Below, in pieces: positions 1-8,164 of a stretch of DNA of 64,000 nt. The stretch's first letter is position 1. Each line of letters opens with the position of its first letter. Under the pieces are notes generated by a model that ran no database searches, was not told where the DNA came from, and saw only the letters and a program-made list of their open reading frames with translations. Position numbers and translations under genes: made by a program. The DNA is from Streptomyces olindensis (GTDB taxonomy: Bacteria; Actinomycetota; Actinomycetes; Streptomycetales; Streptomycetaceae): NCBI GenBank assembly GCA_000696115.1, contig JJOH01000108.1:3661-67660 (forward strand), in the 5' to 3' direction.

Positions 1-360
1 CTGATCCTGCGCAAGGCCTACGGAGGTGCGTACATCGTCATGGACAGCCAGTCCATCGGTGCGGACCTCACCTACGCCTGGCCCACCAACGAGATCGCCG
101 TCATGGGTGCGGAGGGCGCGGCCAACGTCATCTTCCGCCGCCAGATCGCCGAGGCCGAGGACCCCGAGGCGATGCGGCAGAAGATGGTCAAGGAGTACAA
201 GTCCGAGCTCATGCACCCCTATTACGCGGCCGAACGCGGCCTGGTCGACGACGTCATCGACCCCGCCGAGACCCGCGAGGTCCTGATCAAGTCCCTCGCC
301 ATGCTCCAGAGCAAGCACGCCGACCTGCCCCTGCGCAAGCACGGCAACCCACCGCAGTGA
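1..360 (+). CDS. Acyl-CoA carboxylase carboxyltransferase (beta) subunit, C-terminal part
   Basis: The frame is open from base 1 and ends in TGA at 358-360, giving the last 119 residues; the start lies left of the window. The segment reads KAYGGAYIVMDSQSIGADL, then WPTNEIAVMGAEGAANVIF, the crotonase-fold C-terminal half typical of propionyl/acetyl-CoA carboxylase beta chains. The end (HPYYAAERGLVDDVIDPAETR) also fits. These cytosolic subunits transfer carboxyl from biotin to an acyl-CoA, making malonyl- or methylmalonyl-CoA. The alpha subunit would lie outside the window. It converges on the response regulator, with only 10 bp between the two stops. Confidence 0.93.
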   Translation: MILRKAYGGAYIVMDSQSIGADLTYAWPTNEIAVMGAEGAANVIFRRQIAEAEDPEAMRQKMVKEYKSELMHPYYAAERGLVDDVIDPAETREVLIKSLAMLQSKHADLPLRKHGNPPQ

Positions 361-370
361 GCAGGCGGCG

Positions 371-1075
371 TCACGTCCGCCAGGCGTAACGCCGCTCCGG
401 GCGTCCCGCCGCGCCGTAGCGCAGCGACACCTCCGCGCTGCCGGTGCTGTGGAAGTACTCCAGGTAGCGGCGGGCGCTCACGCGGGACACGCCGGTCAGG
501 GCGGCGCACTCGGTGGCGGACAGCGTGCCGTCCGCCTCGCGCAGGGCCCGCTCGACGAGAGCGGCGGTCTCGACGCTCATGCCCTTGGGCAGGGTGTGGG
601 CCGGTGGCGCGGGGACGAACGCGCCGGCCAGGACGCGGTCCACGTCCGCCTGGCCGCGTACCACCGCCGTGAGGAGCCGGCCGCGCTGGGCGGCGTAGCG
701 CTCCAGGCGGGGACGCAGGTCCTCGAAGTCGAAGGGTTTGAGGAGGTAGTCGACCACGCCCCGGCGGACGGCGCCGCGTACCGTGTCGGCTTCCTGCGCG
801 GCGCTGATGACCATGACGTCGCAGTCGTGGCCGGCGGTGCGCAGCCGTGGGATGACGTCGAGGCCGAAGAGGTCGGGCAGGTACAGGTCGAGCAGGATGA
901 GGTCGGGGCGCAGTGCGTCCACGGCCTCGATCGCCTGGGCGCCGGTGTGGGCGATGCCGACGACGCGGAACGGCTCGACGCGTTCGACGAACGCGCGGTG
1001 CACCCTGGCCACCATGAAGTCGTCGTCGACCACGAGGACGTCGATCGTGCCCGTCTTGTCGCTCGTCGTGGTCAT
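371..1075 (-). CDS. CitB/DcuR-type response regulator
   Basis: A 234-aa protein. Its N-terminal receiver domain (about residues 11-130) has the acidic pocket VVDDD at 15-19, the phospho-acceptor Asp63 in LILLDLYLPD and the lysine of LLKPFDF. The C-terminal HTH (about 175-225) contains SATECAALTGVSRVSARRYLEYF, the type seen in CitB/DpiA/DcuR regulators. The ATG at 1073-1075 overlaps the stop of the sensor kinase gene (ATGA), so the pair is translationally coupled. The family controls citrate or C4-dicarboxylate uptake, but no such transporter lies in the window, so the target is unknown. Confidence 0.92.
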   Translation of the reverse strand: MTTTSDKTGTIDVLVVDDDFMVARVHRAFVERVEPFRVVGIAHTGAQAIEAVDALRPDLILLDLYLPDLFGLDVIPRLRTAGHDCDVMVISAAQEADTVRGAVRRGVVDYLLKPFDFEDLRPRLERYAAQRGRLLTAVVRGQADVDRVLAGAFVPAPPAHTLPKGMSVETAALVERALREADGTLSATECAALTGVSRVSARRYLEYFHSTGSAEVSLRYGAAGRPERRYAWRT

Positions 1076-2700
1076 GGGGCCGCTCCTTCCGCCACCGTGC
1101 CGGTGAGGTGGCCGACGGTCATGCGTGCGGTGAACACGGCCCCGTCGGGGGTGTTGGACACCGAGATCTCGCCCCCGTGCCGTTCGCAGACCAGCTTGGT
1201 CAGGGCCAGTCCGATGCCGCGCTCGCCCTCCCGGGCGGCCTTCGTGGTGAAGCCGTGGGAGAACACCTCGTGGGCGAGTTCGGGGGCGACGCCCGGGCCG
1301 GAGTCGCGGACCACGATCTCCACGCTGGAGGCGTCCTGGCGCAGCGCCACCTCCACCCAGGCGTCGTCGTCCTGGGCGGCGGCGTCGACGGCGTTGTCGA
1401 CCAGGTTGCCGACGACGGTCGCCACGTCGGCGGCGTCCTCGGGGGACAGCCGTTCCAGCGCGGTGTCGTCGGAGATCCGCAGGCTGACCTTGCGTTCGGC
1501 CGCGAGGGACGCCTTCGCCATCAGCAGGGCGGCCACCGCGGTGTCCCGGACGCGGCGGCTGAGGGTGACGTCGAGGGACTGGCGGCGCTGGTTCAGGGCA
1601 CGGATGTAGCGCACGACCTCGTCCTGCTCGCCGATCTGGATGAGCCCGGAGATGGTGTGCAGTTGGTTGGCGAACTCGTGGGCCTGCGCGCGCAGCAGCT
1701 CCGAGGAGCTGCGGAAGGAGCCGATCTCCCGTTCCAGCCGGGCGAGTTCGGTGCGGTCGCGCAGCGTGGTGACCGAGCCGAGGAGCCGGCCGTCCTTGGT
1801 GACGGTCATCCGGTTCATGACCAGGACCCGGCCGTGGCGGACGACGACCTCGTCCCGCTTGCCGGCGGCGGTCCCGGCCAGCACGTCGCGCAGCCGTCCG
1901 TCGATGCCGAGGCCGTCCAGGCTCTGGCCGACGCAGTCCTCGGGCAGGTCGAGCAGGCGGCGGCCCATGTCGTTGACGAGGGTGAGCCGGTGCTGCGGGT
2001 CCAGGGCGATGACGCCCTCGGCGATTCCGTGGAGCATCGCCTCCCGGTGCTCGGCGAGCCCGGCGATCTCGCCGGGCTCCAGTCCGAGGGTCTGCCGCTT
2101 GACCCGCCGCGCGAGCAGCCAGGAGCCGGCCACGCCGAGTCCGCTGGCGATGCCGAGGTAGGCGAGCAGATAGGAGGAGGCGCCGTTGAGCCGCTGCCAC
2201 ACCGTCGGGTCGGCCTCGCCGATCATGACCGTGCCGAGGATCCGGCCGAGGTTCTCCTCGGTCGCCCCGAGGACCGGGACCTGGGCGGCCAGCTCGCGGT
2301 TGCCGTCCAGGGTCAGCTGACCCGACCAGCCCCGTCCCCGGGCGGTGCCGGGTCCCCGCGGCAGTCGCTCGCCGACGACCGTGGGGTTGGTGGAGCTGAC
2401 GATCCGGCCGGCGGCGTCGGCCACCGTCACCGAGGTCACTCCGGACTGCGCCTGGGTGGAGAGCACCAGGGGGGCGAGCGATTCCCCGGGCGCGGGGCTC
2501 GCGAGCCGGCTGCGCACCAGCGGGTTGGCGGCCAGCTGTTCGGCGAGCGCGCTCACCCGGCGTCCTTCGACGCGGTTGAAGGTGGCCTGCGACTGGGCGA
2601 GGGAGACCGCGGCGACCGCCAGCAGCACCACCACCACGATGGCGAGCTGGAGCACCAGCATCTCGCCCGCGAGCGAATGGCGACGAAAGGTGGCGACCAC
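1072..2700 (-). CDS. CitA/DcuS-type sensor histidine kinase
   Basis: A 542-aa membrane sensor with a GTG start at 2698-2700. Transmembrane segment 1 is near residues 14-36. An extracytoplasmic PAS-like sensor region runs to about 165 and transmembrane segment 2 is near 172-195. A cytoplasmic PAS domain follows (about 215-310). The SpoOB-type dimerisation helix carries the phospho-accepting His in RAQAHEFANQLHTISGL. The HATPase has its N box (NLVDNAVDAA), G1 (DSGPGV) and G2 (GIGLALTKL). It is expected to autophosphorylate on sensing a small carboxylate and to pass phosphate to the overlapping downstream regulator. The ligand cannot be read from the sequence. Confidence 0.92.
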   Translation of the reverse strand: MVATFRRHSLAGEMLVLQLAIVVVVLLAVAAVSLAQSQATFNRVEGRRVSALAEQLAANPLVRSRLASPAPGESLAPLVLSTQAQSGVTSVTVADAAGRIVSSTNPTVVGERLPRGPGTARGRGWSGQLTLDGNRELAAQVPVLGATEENLGRILGTVMIGEADPTVWQRLNGASSYLLAYLGIASGLGVAGSWLLARRVKRQTLGLEPGEIAGLAEHREAMLHGIAEGVIALDPQHRLTLVNDMGRRLLDLPEDCVGQSLDGLGIDGRLRDVLAGTAAGKRDEVVVRHGRVLVMNRMTVTKDGRLLGSVTTLRDRTELARLEREIGSFRSSSELLRAQAHEFANQLHTISGLIQIGEQDEVVRYIRALNQRRQSLDVTLSRRVRDTAVAALLMAKASLAAERKVSLRISDDTALERLSPEDAADVATVVGNLVDNAVDAAAQDDDAWVEVALRQDASSVEIVVRDSGPGVAPELAHEVFSHGFTTKAAREGERGIGLALTKLVCERHGGEISVSNTPDGAVFTARMTVGHLTGTVAEGAAP

Positions 2701-2808
2701 GACGAACTCAATCTTCTCTGCCGGCGCGCGGGGGGCGGCTCATGTGCGGAGTCGCACAATCATGACGTCCACCAGCGGAAACCGGAAGGGAGGTGCCGTG
2801 GTCCGCCG

Positions 2809-3300
2809 TCAGGAGGCGTTCGCGTCGGGGCCGATGCCCGACAACTTACGGATGGTGCCGCCGAGTTTCGCGCGGAGCGGTTCCAGCATCTCCGGCTTGG
2901 CGCTGACCACCCAGCGCATGCCGACCAGGTACGTGCCGCCGTACACGCGGGCCGACTCGAGCCAGGTCTCCTTGAGCCGTTCCTCGGGGAAGGTGGTGAT
3001 GAGGAAGTCACCCTTCGCGGTGTGGCACACGCCCTCGCGCAGTTCGTCCGCCTCGGTGCGGATCTTCGCCGTGCAGCCGGCCAGTCCGGCGATCACCTCA
3101 ACTTTCGCCGGCGCGACGACCCCGGCGGCGGGAGCCGCGGCCCGGCTCGGCTTCGCCGCCGCCTTGTCGTCGTCACCGCCGCCGCAGGCGGTGACGAGGA
3201 CGAGCGCGGCCAGGACCCCGGCCGCGGCGACGGCGCGCGGCCGTCGGGTGCGGGACGGGGTCCGGCGGTCGGATCGTGCGAGGGGTTGCTGGTGGGACAC
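2809..3300 (-). CDS. Small secreted lipoprotein of unknown function
   Basis: A 163-aa protein. The GTG start at 3298-3300 is chosen because a GGAGAGG ribosome-binding site precedes it. An arginine-rich N-region, a hydrophobic stretch and the lipobox LVTAC followed by GGGDDD mark a type II lipoprotein. A low-complexity Ala/Pro/Lys linker leads to a globular domain of about 105 residues with two cysteines (GCTAKIR and EGVCHTA). I recognise no catalytic motif. It lies 95 bp downstream of the exporter gene on the same strand and could be co-transcribed, but a tandem 19-bp repeat in the gap suggests possible separate control. Confidence 0.8.
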   Translation of the reverse strand: MSHQQPLARSDRRTPSRTRRPRAVAAAGVLAALVLVTACGGGDDDKAAAKPSRAAAPAAGVVAPAKVEVIAGLAGCTAKIRTEADELREGVCHTAKGDFLITTFPEERLKETWLESARVYGGTYLVGMRWVVSAKPEMLEPLRAKLGGTIRKLSGIGPDANAS

Positions 3301-3326
3301 GTCGCCTCTCCGGGTGCGGGCTTTCG

Positions 3327-3364
3327 GCAGGAGCACTCCAGGGGAGCAGGAGCACCCCAGGGGA
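3327..3364. repeat. Tandem 19-bp direct repeat upstream of the lipoprotein gene
   Basis: Two abutting copies, GCAGGAGCACTCCAGGGGA and GCAGGAGCACCCCAGGGGA, differ at one position. They sit 27-64 bp upstream of the lipoprotein GTG, between it and the exporter stop. Position and spacing would suit a regulator binding two successive helical faces, or simple slippage. No known operator is recognised. Confidence 0.6.
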
Positions 3365-3395
3365 GTACGGACCGGCGTCCGGAGGTGTTCACTCG

Positions 3396-5285
3396 CTACG
3401 CGGCCCGCTCCACCGCGGCGGTCCGGGCGCCCTCGAACTGGGTGCGGTACAGCTCGGCGTACCGCCGCCCCGCCGCCAGCAGTTCCTCGTGCGTGCCCCG
3501 CTCCACGATCCGGCCGGCCTCGATCACCAGGATCTGGTCCGCCGCCCGGACCGTGGAGAGCCGATGGGCGATCACGACCGCCGTCCGGCCCTCCAGGGCT
3601 TCGGTGAGGGCCTCCTGGACGGCGGCCTCGGAGGTGTTGTCGAGGTGGGCGGTGGCCTCGTCGAGGATGACGACGCGCTGGCGGGCCAGCAGCAGCCGGG
3701 CGATGGTCATGCGCTGGCGTTCGCCGCCCGAGAGCCGGTAGCCGCGTTCGCCCACGACGGTGTCGAGGCCGTCGGGCAGGGATCGTACGAGGTCGTCGAG
3801 GCGGGCCCGGCGCAGGGCGTCCCACAGCTCGTCCTCCGTGGCCTCGGGCCGGGCGAGCAGGAGGTTGGCGCGGACGGTGTCGTGGAAGAGGTGTCCGTCC
3901 TGGGTGACCATGCCGAGGGTCTCGCGCAGGGAGCGGGCCGTCAGGTCGCGGACGTCGACGCCGCCGATGCGCACCCGGCCCGCGTCGGTGTCGTACAGGC
4001 GCGGCAGCAGCTGGGCGATGGTCGACTTGCCCGCGCCGGAGGAGCCGACGAGCGCGACGGTCTGGCCGGGTTCGGCGCGGAAGGAGATGCCGTGCAGGAC
4101 CTCGTCGCCGCCGCGTTTGTCCAGGGACGCGACCTCCTCCAGCGAGGCCAGGGAGACCTTGTCGGCGGCCGGGTAGCCGAAGCGGACGTTCTCGAACTCG
4201 ACCGCCACGGGCCCGTCGGGCACCGGGCGCGCGTCCGGCTTGTCCTCGATGAGCGGCTTCAGGTCGAGCACCTCGAAGACGCGCTCGAAGCTGACCAGGG
4301 CGCTCATCACCTCGACCCGCGCCCCGGCCAGCGCGGTCAGCGGCGCGTAGAGCCGGGTGAGGAGCAGCGCCAGCGAGACGACCGCGCCGGGCTCCAGGGT
4401 GCCGCGCAGGGCGAGGTAGCCGCCGAGGCCGTAGACCAGGGCCAGGGCGAGGGCGGAGACCAGGGTGAGGGCGGTGATGAAGGCCGCCTGGGCGGTGGCC
4501 GTCCGGACTCCGATGTCGGCGACCCGGCGGGCCCGTTCGGCGAACTCGCGCGACTCCTCCTCGGGCCGCCCGAAGAGCTTGACGAGCGTGGCGCCGGGCG
4601 CCGAGAACCGCTCGGTCATCCGGGTGCCCATCGCCGCGTTCAGGGTCGCCGCCTCCCGCTGCATCCGGGCCATCCGGCTGCCCATGCGCCGGGCCGGGAC
4701 CACGAACACCGGCAGCAGCACCAGCGCGAGCAGGGTGATCTGCCAGGACAGGGTGAGCATCACGGCGAGCGTGAGCAGCAGCGTGACGAGGTTGCTGACC
4801 ACTCCGGACAGGGTGTTGCTGAACGCGCGTTGGGCGCCGATGACGTCGTTGTTGAGCCGGGAGACCAGGGCGCCCGTACGTGTGCGTGTGAAGAACGCCA
4901 CGGGCATGCGCTGCACATGGTCGAAGACGGCCGTCCGCAGGTCGAGGATGAGGTGCTCGCCGAGCGTCGCCGACAGCCTCCGGCCGAGGATGCCGAGCGC
5001 GGCCTCCGCCACCGCGATCAGCGCGATGAGCAGGGCCAGGCGTACGACGGTGTCCTCGTCACCGCCGGAGACGATGACGTCGACGACCCGTCCGGCCAGG
5101 ACGGGGGTCGCCACGGCGAGCAGCGCGGTGCCCACGCCGAGCAGGACGAAGAGGGCGATGCGGCGCCGGTGCGGGCGGGCGAAGGCGCCGATGCGGCGCA
5201 GGGTCGCGAGGGCGAAGGGGCGGCGCTCCTCCTGGGCGGTCATGACGCTGTGCAGCTGTGTCCACGCTGTGGTCTCCATGCTCAT
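3396..5285 (-). CDS. ABC exporter, fused transmembrane and ATPase domains
   Basis: A 629-aa half-transporter of the ABCB/multidrug type. The transmembrane domain spans about residues 40-335 with six helices. The ATPase has Walker A (GSSGAGKST), a Q-loop (MVTQDGHLF), the signature LSGGERQ, Walker B (RVVILDEAT) and a switch His in VIAHRLSTV. It should work as a dimer exporting a small molecule across the plasma membrane. The ATG at 5283-5285 lies 7 bp after a -10 element, so the mRNA is probably leaderless. The promoter contains a SoxR box. S. coelicolor SoxR is known to control an ABC transporter gene (SCO7008 from memory), and this is a plausible ortholog. Confidence 0.93.
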   Translation of the reverse strand: MSMETTAWTQLHSVMTAQEERRPFALATLRRIGAFARPHRRRIALFVLLGVGTALLAVATPVLAGRVVDVIVSGGDEDTVVRLALLIALIAVAEAALGILGRRLSATLGEHLILDLRTAVFDHVQRMPVAFFTRTRTGALVSRLNNDVIGAQRAFSNTLSGVVSNLVTLLLTLAVMLTLSWQITLLALVLLPVFVVPARRMGSRMARMQREAATLNAAMGTRMTERFSAPGATLVKLFGRPEEESREFAERARRVADIGVRTATAQAAFITALTLVSALALALVYGLGGYLALRGTLEPGAVVSLALLLTRLYAPLTALAGARVEVMSALVSFERVFEVLDLKPLIEDKPDARPVPDGPVAVEFENVRFGYPAADKVSLASLEEVASLDKRGGDEVLHGISFRAEPGQTVALVGSSGAGKSTIAQLLPRLYDTDAGRVRIGGVDVRDLTARSLRETLGMVTQDGHLFHDTVRANLLLARPEATEDELWDALRRARLDDLVRSLPDGLDTVVGERGYRLSGGERQRMTIARLLLARQRVVILDEATAHLDNTSEAAVQEALTEALEGRTAVVIAHRLSTVRAADQILVIEAGRIVERGTHEELLAAGRRYAELYRTQFEGARTAAVERAA

Positions 5286-5292
5286 GGCAGCG

Positions 5293-5323
5293 AACGTAGA
5301 ACCTCAAGCATTCTTGAGGTCAA
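5293..5323 (-). promoter_or_regulatory. SoxR-type promoter of the ABC exporter
   Basis: On the minus strand a -35 TTGACC (5318-5323) and a -10 TACGTT (5293-5298) are separated by 19 bp, the overlong spacer used by MerR-family activators. Within it lies the palindrome CCTCAAGCATTCTTGAGG (5302-5319). Its 7-bp arms are identical to those of the E. coli soxS operator, CCTCAAGTTAACTTGAGG. The -10 ends 7 bp before the ATG, so transcription should begin at or within 1-2 nt of the start codon. No soxR gene is in the window. Confidence 0.88.
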
Positions 5324-5402
5324 GGCGCTCGCGCGGCGCCCCCGACATCCCGCACAATCAGCCCCAACCCCCACTCCCCCGTCCCCCCGCGCAAAGGCCC
5401 CG

Positions 5403-6503
5403 ATGACGCTCCCCACGCAGCCGCTCCCCGTGCCCGAGCCCCAGCCGCTTCCCGCAGGCAATCCGCAGTCCCCGCTTCCGCAACCCGCCGTTGGCGCGCG
5501 GTGGGAAGCCTCTGCGGATGTGACAGCGGTCCAACTCCCCGAACTCCGCCCGGGACGACTCCCCCGTCGCGTCCCGGTCCGCCGCCTGCGGCAGATCCTG
5601 TGCCTGCTTCCGCTCCTGCTCGTCACCGTGGTCGCGGTGCGGCACCGGTCCGTGCTGGCCGAGGGTTTCGCGCACCTCGGCACCGCCTCCTGGCCGTGGC
5701 TGCTGGCCGCGGTCGGCGCGACCTGTCTGACCTGGGTCGCGGCCGCGTGCACCCGGCAGGGCGCGGTCGTCGAGAGGCTGCCCCGGCGGCGGCTGCTGGC
5801 GACGCAGTTCGCGGCCGGCGCGGCCAACCACCTGCTGCCGACCGGGCTGGGCGCGAGCGCGGTCAACCTGCGGTTCATGACGGTGTGCGGGCTGCCGCTC
5901 GCCCGCTCCTCGGCGGCGCTCGCGCTCTACCTGCTGGCGGAGAGCGTCGGCCGGGTGGCCCTGCTGGGCGTTCTGCTCCTCGCGTTCCCCGACGCGCTGC
6001 GGCTCGGCACCCTGGTTCCGGAGACCGCGTTCGGCCCGCTGCTGGCCGGGGCCGGCGCCCTGGTCCTGGTCGCGGCGGCCGTGCTCGTCCTCGTCCGGCG
6101 GGTGCGCTCGGCCGTGGTGACCTTCCTGCGGACGGCGCTCGGCGAGGCGCGCTCGGTGCACACCCGCCCGGCCCGGGCCCTGGCGCTGTGGGGCGGGTCG
6201 TTCGCCTTCCCCGCGCTGCAGGCGACGGTTCTGGTGCTGGTGGGGAAGTCGCTGGGGCTGGACGTGCCGCTCGCGCACATGGCGGTGGCCTACCTGGCGG
6301 CGACGGTCGCCGTCGCGCTGGTGCCCACGCCGGGCGGGATCGGCTCGGTGGAGGCGGCGCTGGTCGTGGCGCTGGTCGCGGCGGGCGGCCCGGCCGCGGT
6401 GGCCACGGCGGTGGTCCTGGCCTTCCGGGTCGTCACGGTGTGGCTGCCGCTGGTGCCGGGCGCGCTGACGCTCGGGGCGCTGGTGCGGCTGAAGGTGATC
6501 TGA
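5403..6503 (+). CDS. Flippase-like integral membrane protein (UPF0104/LPG-synthase transmembrane family)
   Basis: A 366-aa protein with a Pro/Arg-rich cytoplasmic N-terminus (to about residue 65) followed by roughly seven to eight transmembrane helices. Motifs fitting the lysylphosphatidylglycerol synthase/YbhN transmembrane family include NHLLPTGLGASAVNLRFM and VALVPTPGGIGSVEAALV. Members are thought to move lipids or lipid-linked groups, but function here is unproven. The ATG at 5403 is the first start consistent with this homology. It diverges from the exporter gene across about 117 bp and has no obvious operon partner. Confidence 0.85.
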   Translation: MTLPTQPLPVPEPQPLPAGNPQSPLPQPAVGARWEASADVTAVQLPELRPGRLPRRVPVRRLRQILCLLPLLLVTVVAVRHRSVLAEGFAHLGTASWPWLLAAVGATCLTWVAAACTRQGAVVERLPRRRLLATQFAAGAANHLLPTGLGASAVNLRFMTVCGLPLARSSAALALYLLAESVGRVALLGVLLLAFPDALRLGTLVPETAFGPLLAGAGALVLVAAAVLVLVRRVRSAVVTFLRTALGEARSVHTRPARALALWGGSFAFPALQATVLVLVGKSLGLDVPLAHMAVAYLAATVAVALVPTPGGIGSVEAALVVALVAAGGPAAVATAVVLAFRVVTVWLPLVPGALTLGALVRLKVI

Positions 6504-6597
6504 GTCCGGGCGGCGCTCCGGTCCCGGCGCGCGGGAGCCGCGCGGGACGTGGCGAACGGACGCCGCGCCGGACGTGGTGCCGGACAGCCGAGGGGGC

Positions 6598-6620
6598 GCA
6601 CATGACGGCGCGTCATGTGC
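6598..6620. terminator. Perfect 10-bp inverted repeat after the flippase gene
   Basis: Arms GCACATGACG and CGTCATGTGC are separated by GCG. It lies 95 bp after the flippase stop. It could be a terminator hairpin without a U-tract, usual in Streptomyces, or an operator for the mscS transcript. The rest of the 320-bp gap (6504-6824) holds a possible promoter (CAGGAT near 6678) and a doubtful 48-codon frame at 6682-6828. Confidence 0.45.
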
Positions 6621-6681
6621 AGTAACTCACGCCCCGGTCACCCCCGTCCGCGGTACGAACCCCCGTCCGGGATGCGGCAGG

Positions 6682-6828
6682 ATGAACGATCGTGCCGACC
6701 GCGGGTCAGGGTGGTCGGTCCCCATCGGACATCCCGGAAAACGAGCAGGTGACGACGTGACGAGACTTCACATCCGGCCGCCGGCGACGGCGTTCGCCGC
6801 ACTTCCCCTCCCCGGAGGTGACCGGTGA
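6682..6828 (+). CDS. Possible 48-aa leader ORF overlapping mscS
   Basis: ATG at 6682 opens a 48-codon frame (MNDRADRGSGWSVPIGHPG...) whose TGA at 6826-6828 overlaps the GTG of the MscS gene, as in coupled gene pairs. There is no convincing ribosome-binding site, and ATG lies right after a CAGGAT that could itself be a -10. Composition is Arg/Pro/Gly rich, as expected of chance frames at this GC. It is listed only because of the overlap. Confidence 0.2.
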   Translation: MNDRADRGSGWSVPIGHPGKRAGDDVTRLHIRPPATAFAALPLPGGDR

Positions 6829-7922
6829 ACCGGGCCCTCACCGTGGACGATCTGCTGTTCGCCGGCATCGCCCTCGCCTCGGGCCTGCTGGCCGCGTTCG
6901 CGCTGCGGATCCTGCTGCGCTGGCTGGGCGGGCACGCCGACCGCACCCGCTGGAGCGGGGACGACGTGATCGTGCACGCGCTGCGGGCCGTGGTGCCGTG
7001 GGCCGCGGTCGTGGGCGGCGCGGCGGGCGCGGCGGCGGTGCTGCCGCTGACCCGCACGGTGCAGCACCACACCAACCAGGTGCTCACCGTGCTGCTCATC
7101 TTCGTCGCGACGGTGTCCGCGGCGCGGGTGGTGGCCGGACTGGTACGCACGGTCACCCAGTCCCGGTCCGGGGTCGCCGGCTCGGCCACGATCTTCGTCA
7201 ACATCACCCGGATCCTGGTCCTGGCGATCGGCTTCCTGGTGGTGCTCCAGACGCTGGGCATCTCCATTGCCCCGCTGCTCACCGCCCTCGGTGTCGGCGG
7301 TCTGGCGGTCGCGCTGGCGTTGCAGGACACCCTCGCCAACCTCTTCGCGGGCATCCACATCCTCGCCTCCAAGACCGTCCAGCCCGGTGACTACATCCGG
7401 CTCAGCAGCGGTGAGGAGGGCTACGTCGAGGACATCAACTGGCGGCAGACGACGATCCGCAACCTGTCCAACAACCTCGTCGTGATCCCCAACGGTCAGC
7501 TCGCCAAGGCGAACATGACCAACTTCATGCGGCCCGAGGAGCAGCTGACCATCCTGGTCCAGGTCGGGGTGGCCTACGACAGTGACCTGGACCACGTGGA
7601 GCGGGTCACCAACGAGGTCATCGCCGAGACGATGAAGGACGTCGAGGGCGCCGTGCCCGACCACGAGCCGATCATCCGTTTCCACACCTTCGGCGACTCC
7701 CGCATCGGCTTCACCGTCATCCTGGGCGTCGGCGAGTTCAGCGACCAGTACCGGATCAAGCACGAGTTCATCAAGCGCCTGCACAAGCGGTACCGCGCGG
7801 AGGGCATCCGCATCCCCGCCCCGGCCCGGACGGTGGCGCTCCAGCAGGGCGCGGTCGTCATCCCGCAGCAGCGGACCGGCGAGACCGAGCCGGGCGAGGT
7901 GCCGGCCGCCAGGTTCGACTGA
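6825..7922 (+). CDS. MscS-family mechanosensitive channel
   Basis: A 365-aa protein with a GTG start at 6825 and GGAGGT just upstream. There are about four transmembrane helices. The pore-lining TM3 and the start of the beta domain match MscS closely (ALGVGGLAVALALQDTLANL, then GIHILASKTVQPGDYI). The middle beta domain (YVEDINWRQTTIRNLSNN, VVIPNGQLAKANMTNF) and the C-terminal alpha/beta domain follow. It should open under membrane tension at hypo-osmotic shock and release solutes. It appears monocistronic. Confidence 0.92.
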   Translation: MNRALTVDDLLFAGIALASGLLAAFALRILLRWLGGHADRTRWSGDDVIVHALRAVVPWAAVVGGAAGAAAVLPLTRTVQHHTNQVLTVLLIFVATVSAARVVAGLVRTVTQSRSGVAGSATIFVNITRILVLAIGFLVVLQTLGISIAPLLTALGVGGLAVALALQDTLANLFAGIHILASKTVQPGDYIRLSSGEEGYVEDINWRQTTIRNLSNNLVVIPNGQLAKANMTNFMRPEEQLTILVQVGVAYDSDLDHVERVTNEVIAETMKDVEGAVPDHEPIIRFHTFGDSRIGFTVILGVGEFSDQYRIKHEFIKRLHKRYRAEGIRIPAPARTVALQQGAVVIPQQRTGETEPGEVPAARFD

Positions 7923-8164
7923 GCGCCCCGGCGGTCGTGGGCCGCTCGCCGGCCAGGTCCGGCGTCCCGCACGGTCGACCGCCGTACCGGTCGGCGGATC
8001 GGCCTGGGCAGCCGCCGGGGCCGCCTCCGTCCCGTACCGCACCCCCGGCGTGGGCCCCGGGGTGATCAGTGGCGCAGAACTGGCAGCGGACCCCTGTCGA
8101 GACGAGGTCGATCACGAGATATCTTGATGTCGAGCAATGTTGCAGACGTGGAGCGGAGCACCCG

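Noticed and set aside
1108..3741. Very long antisense open frames (also near 8066-10477, 12045-16820, 26415-29465 and 42600-45032)
   Set aside because: They are opposite confident genes, have repetitive Arg/Gly/Ala/Val composition and no domain; such frames are expected at this GC content.
8119..8135. Firm operator call for the weak inverted repeat upstream of idh
   Set aside because: The arms match poorly (TCTTGA against TCGAGC), so it is only mentioned in the idh entry.
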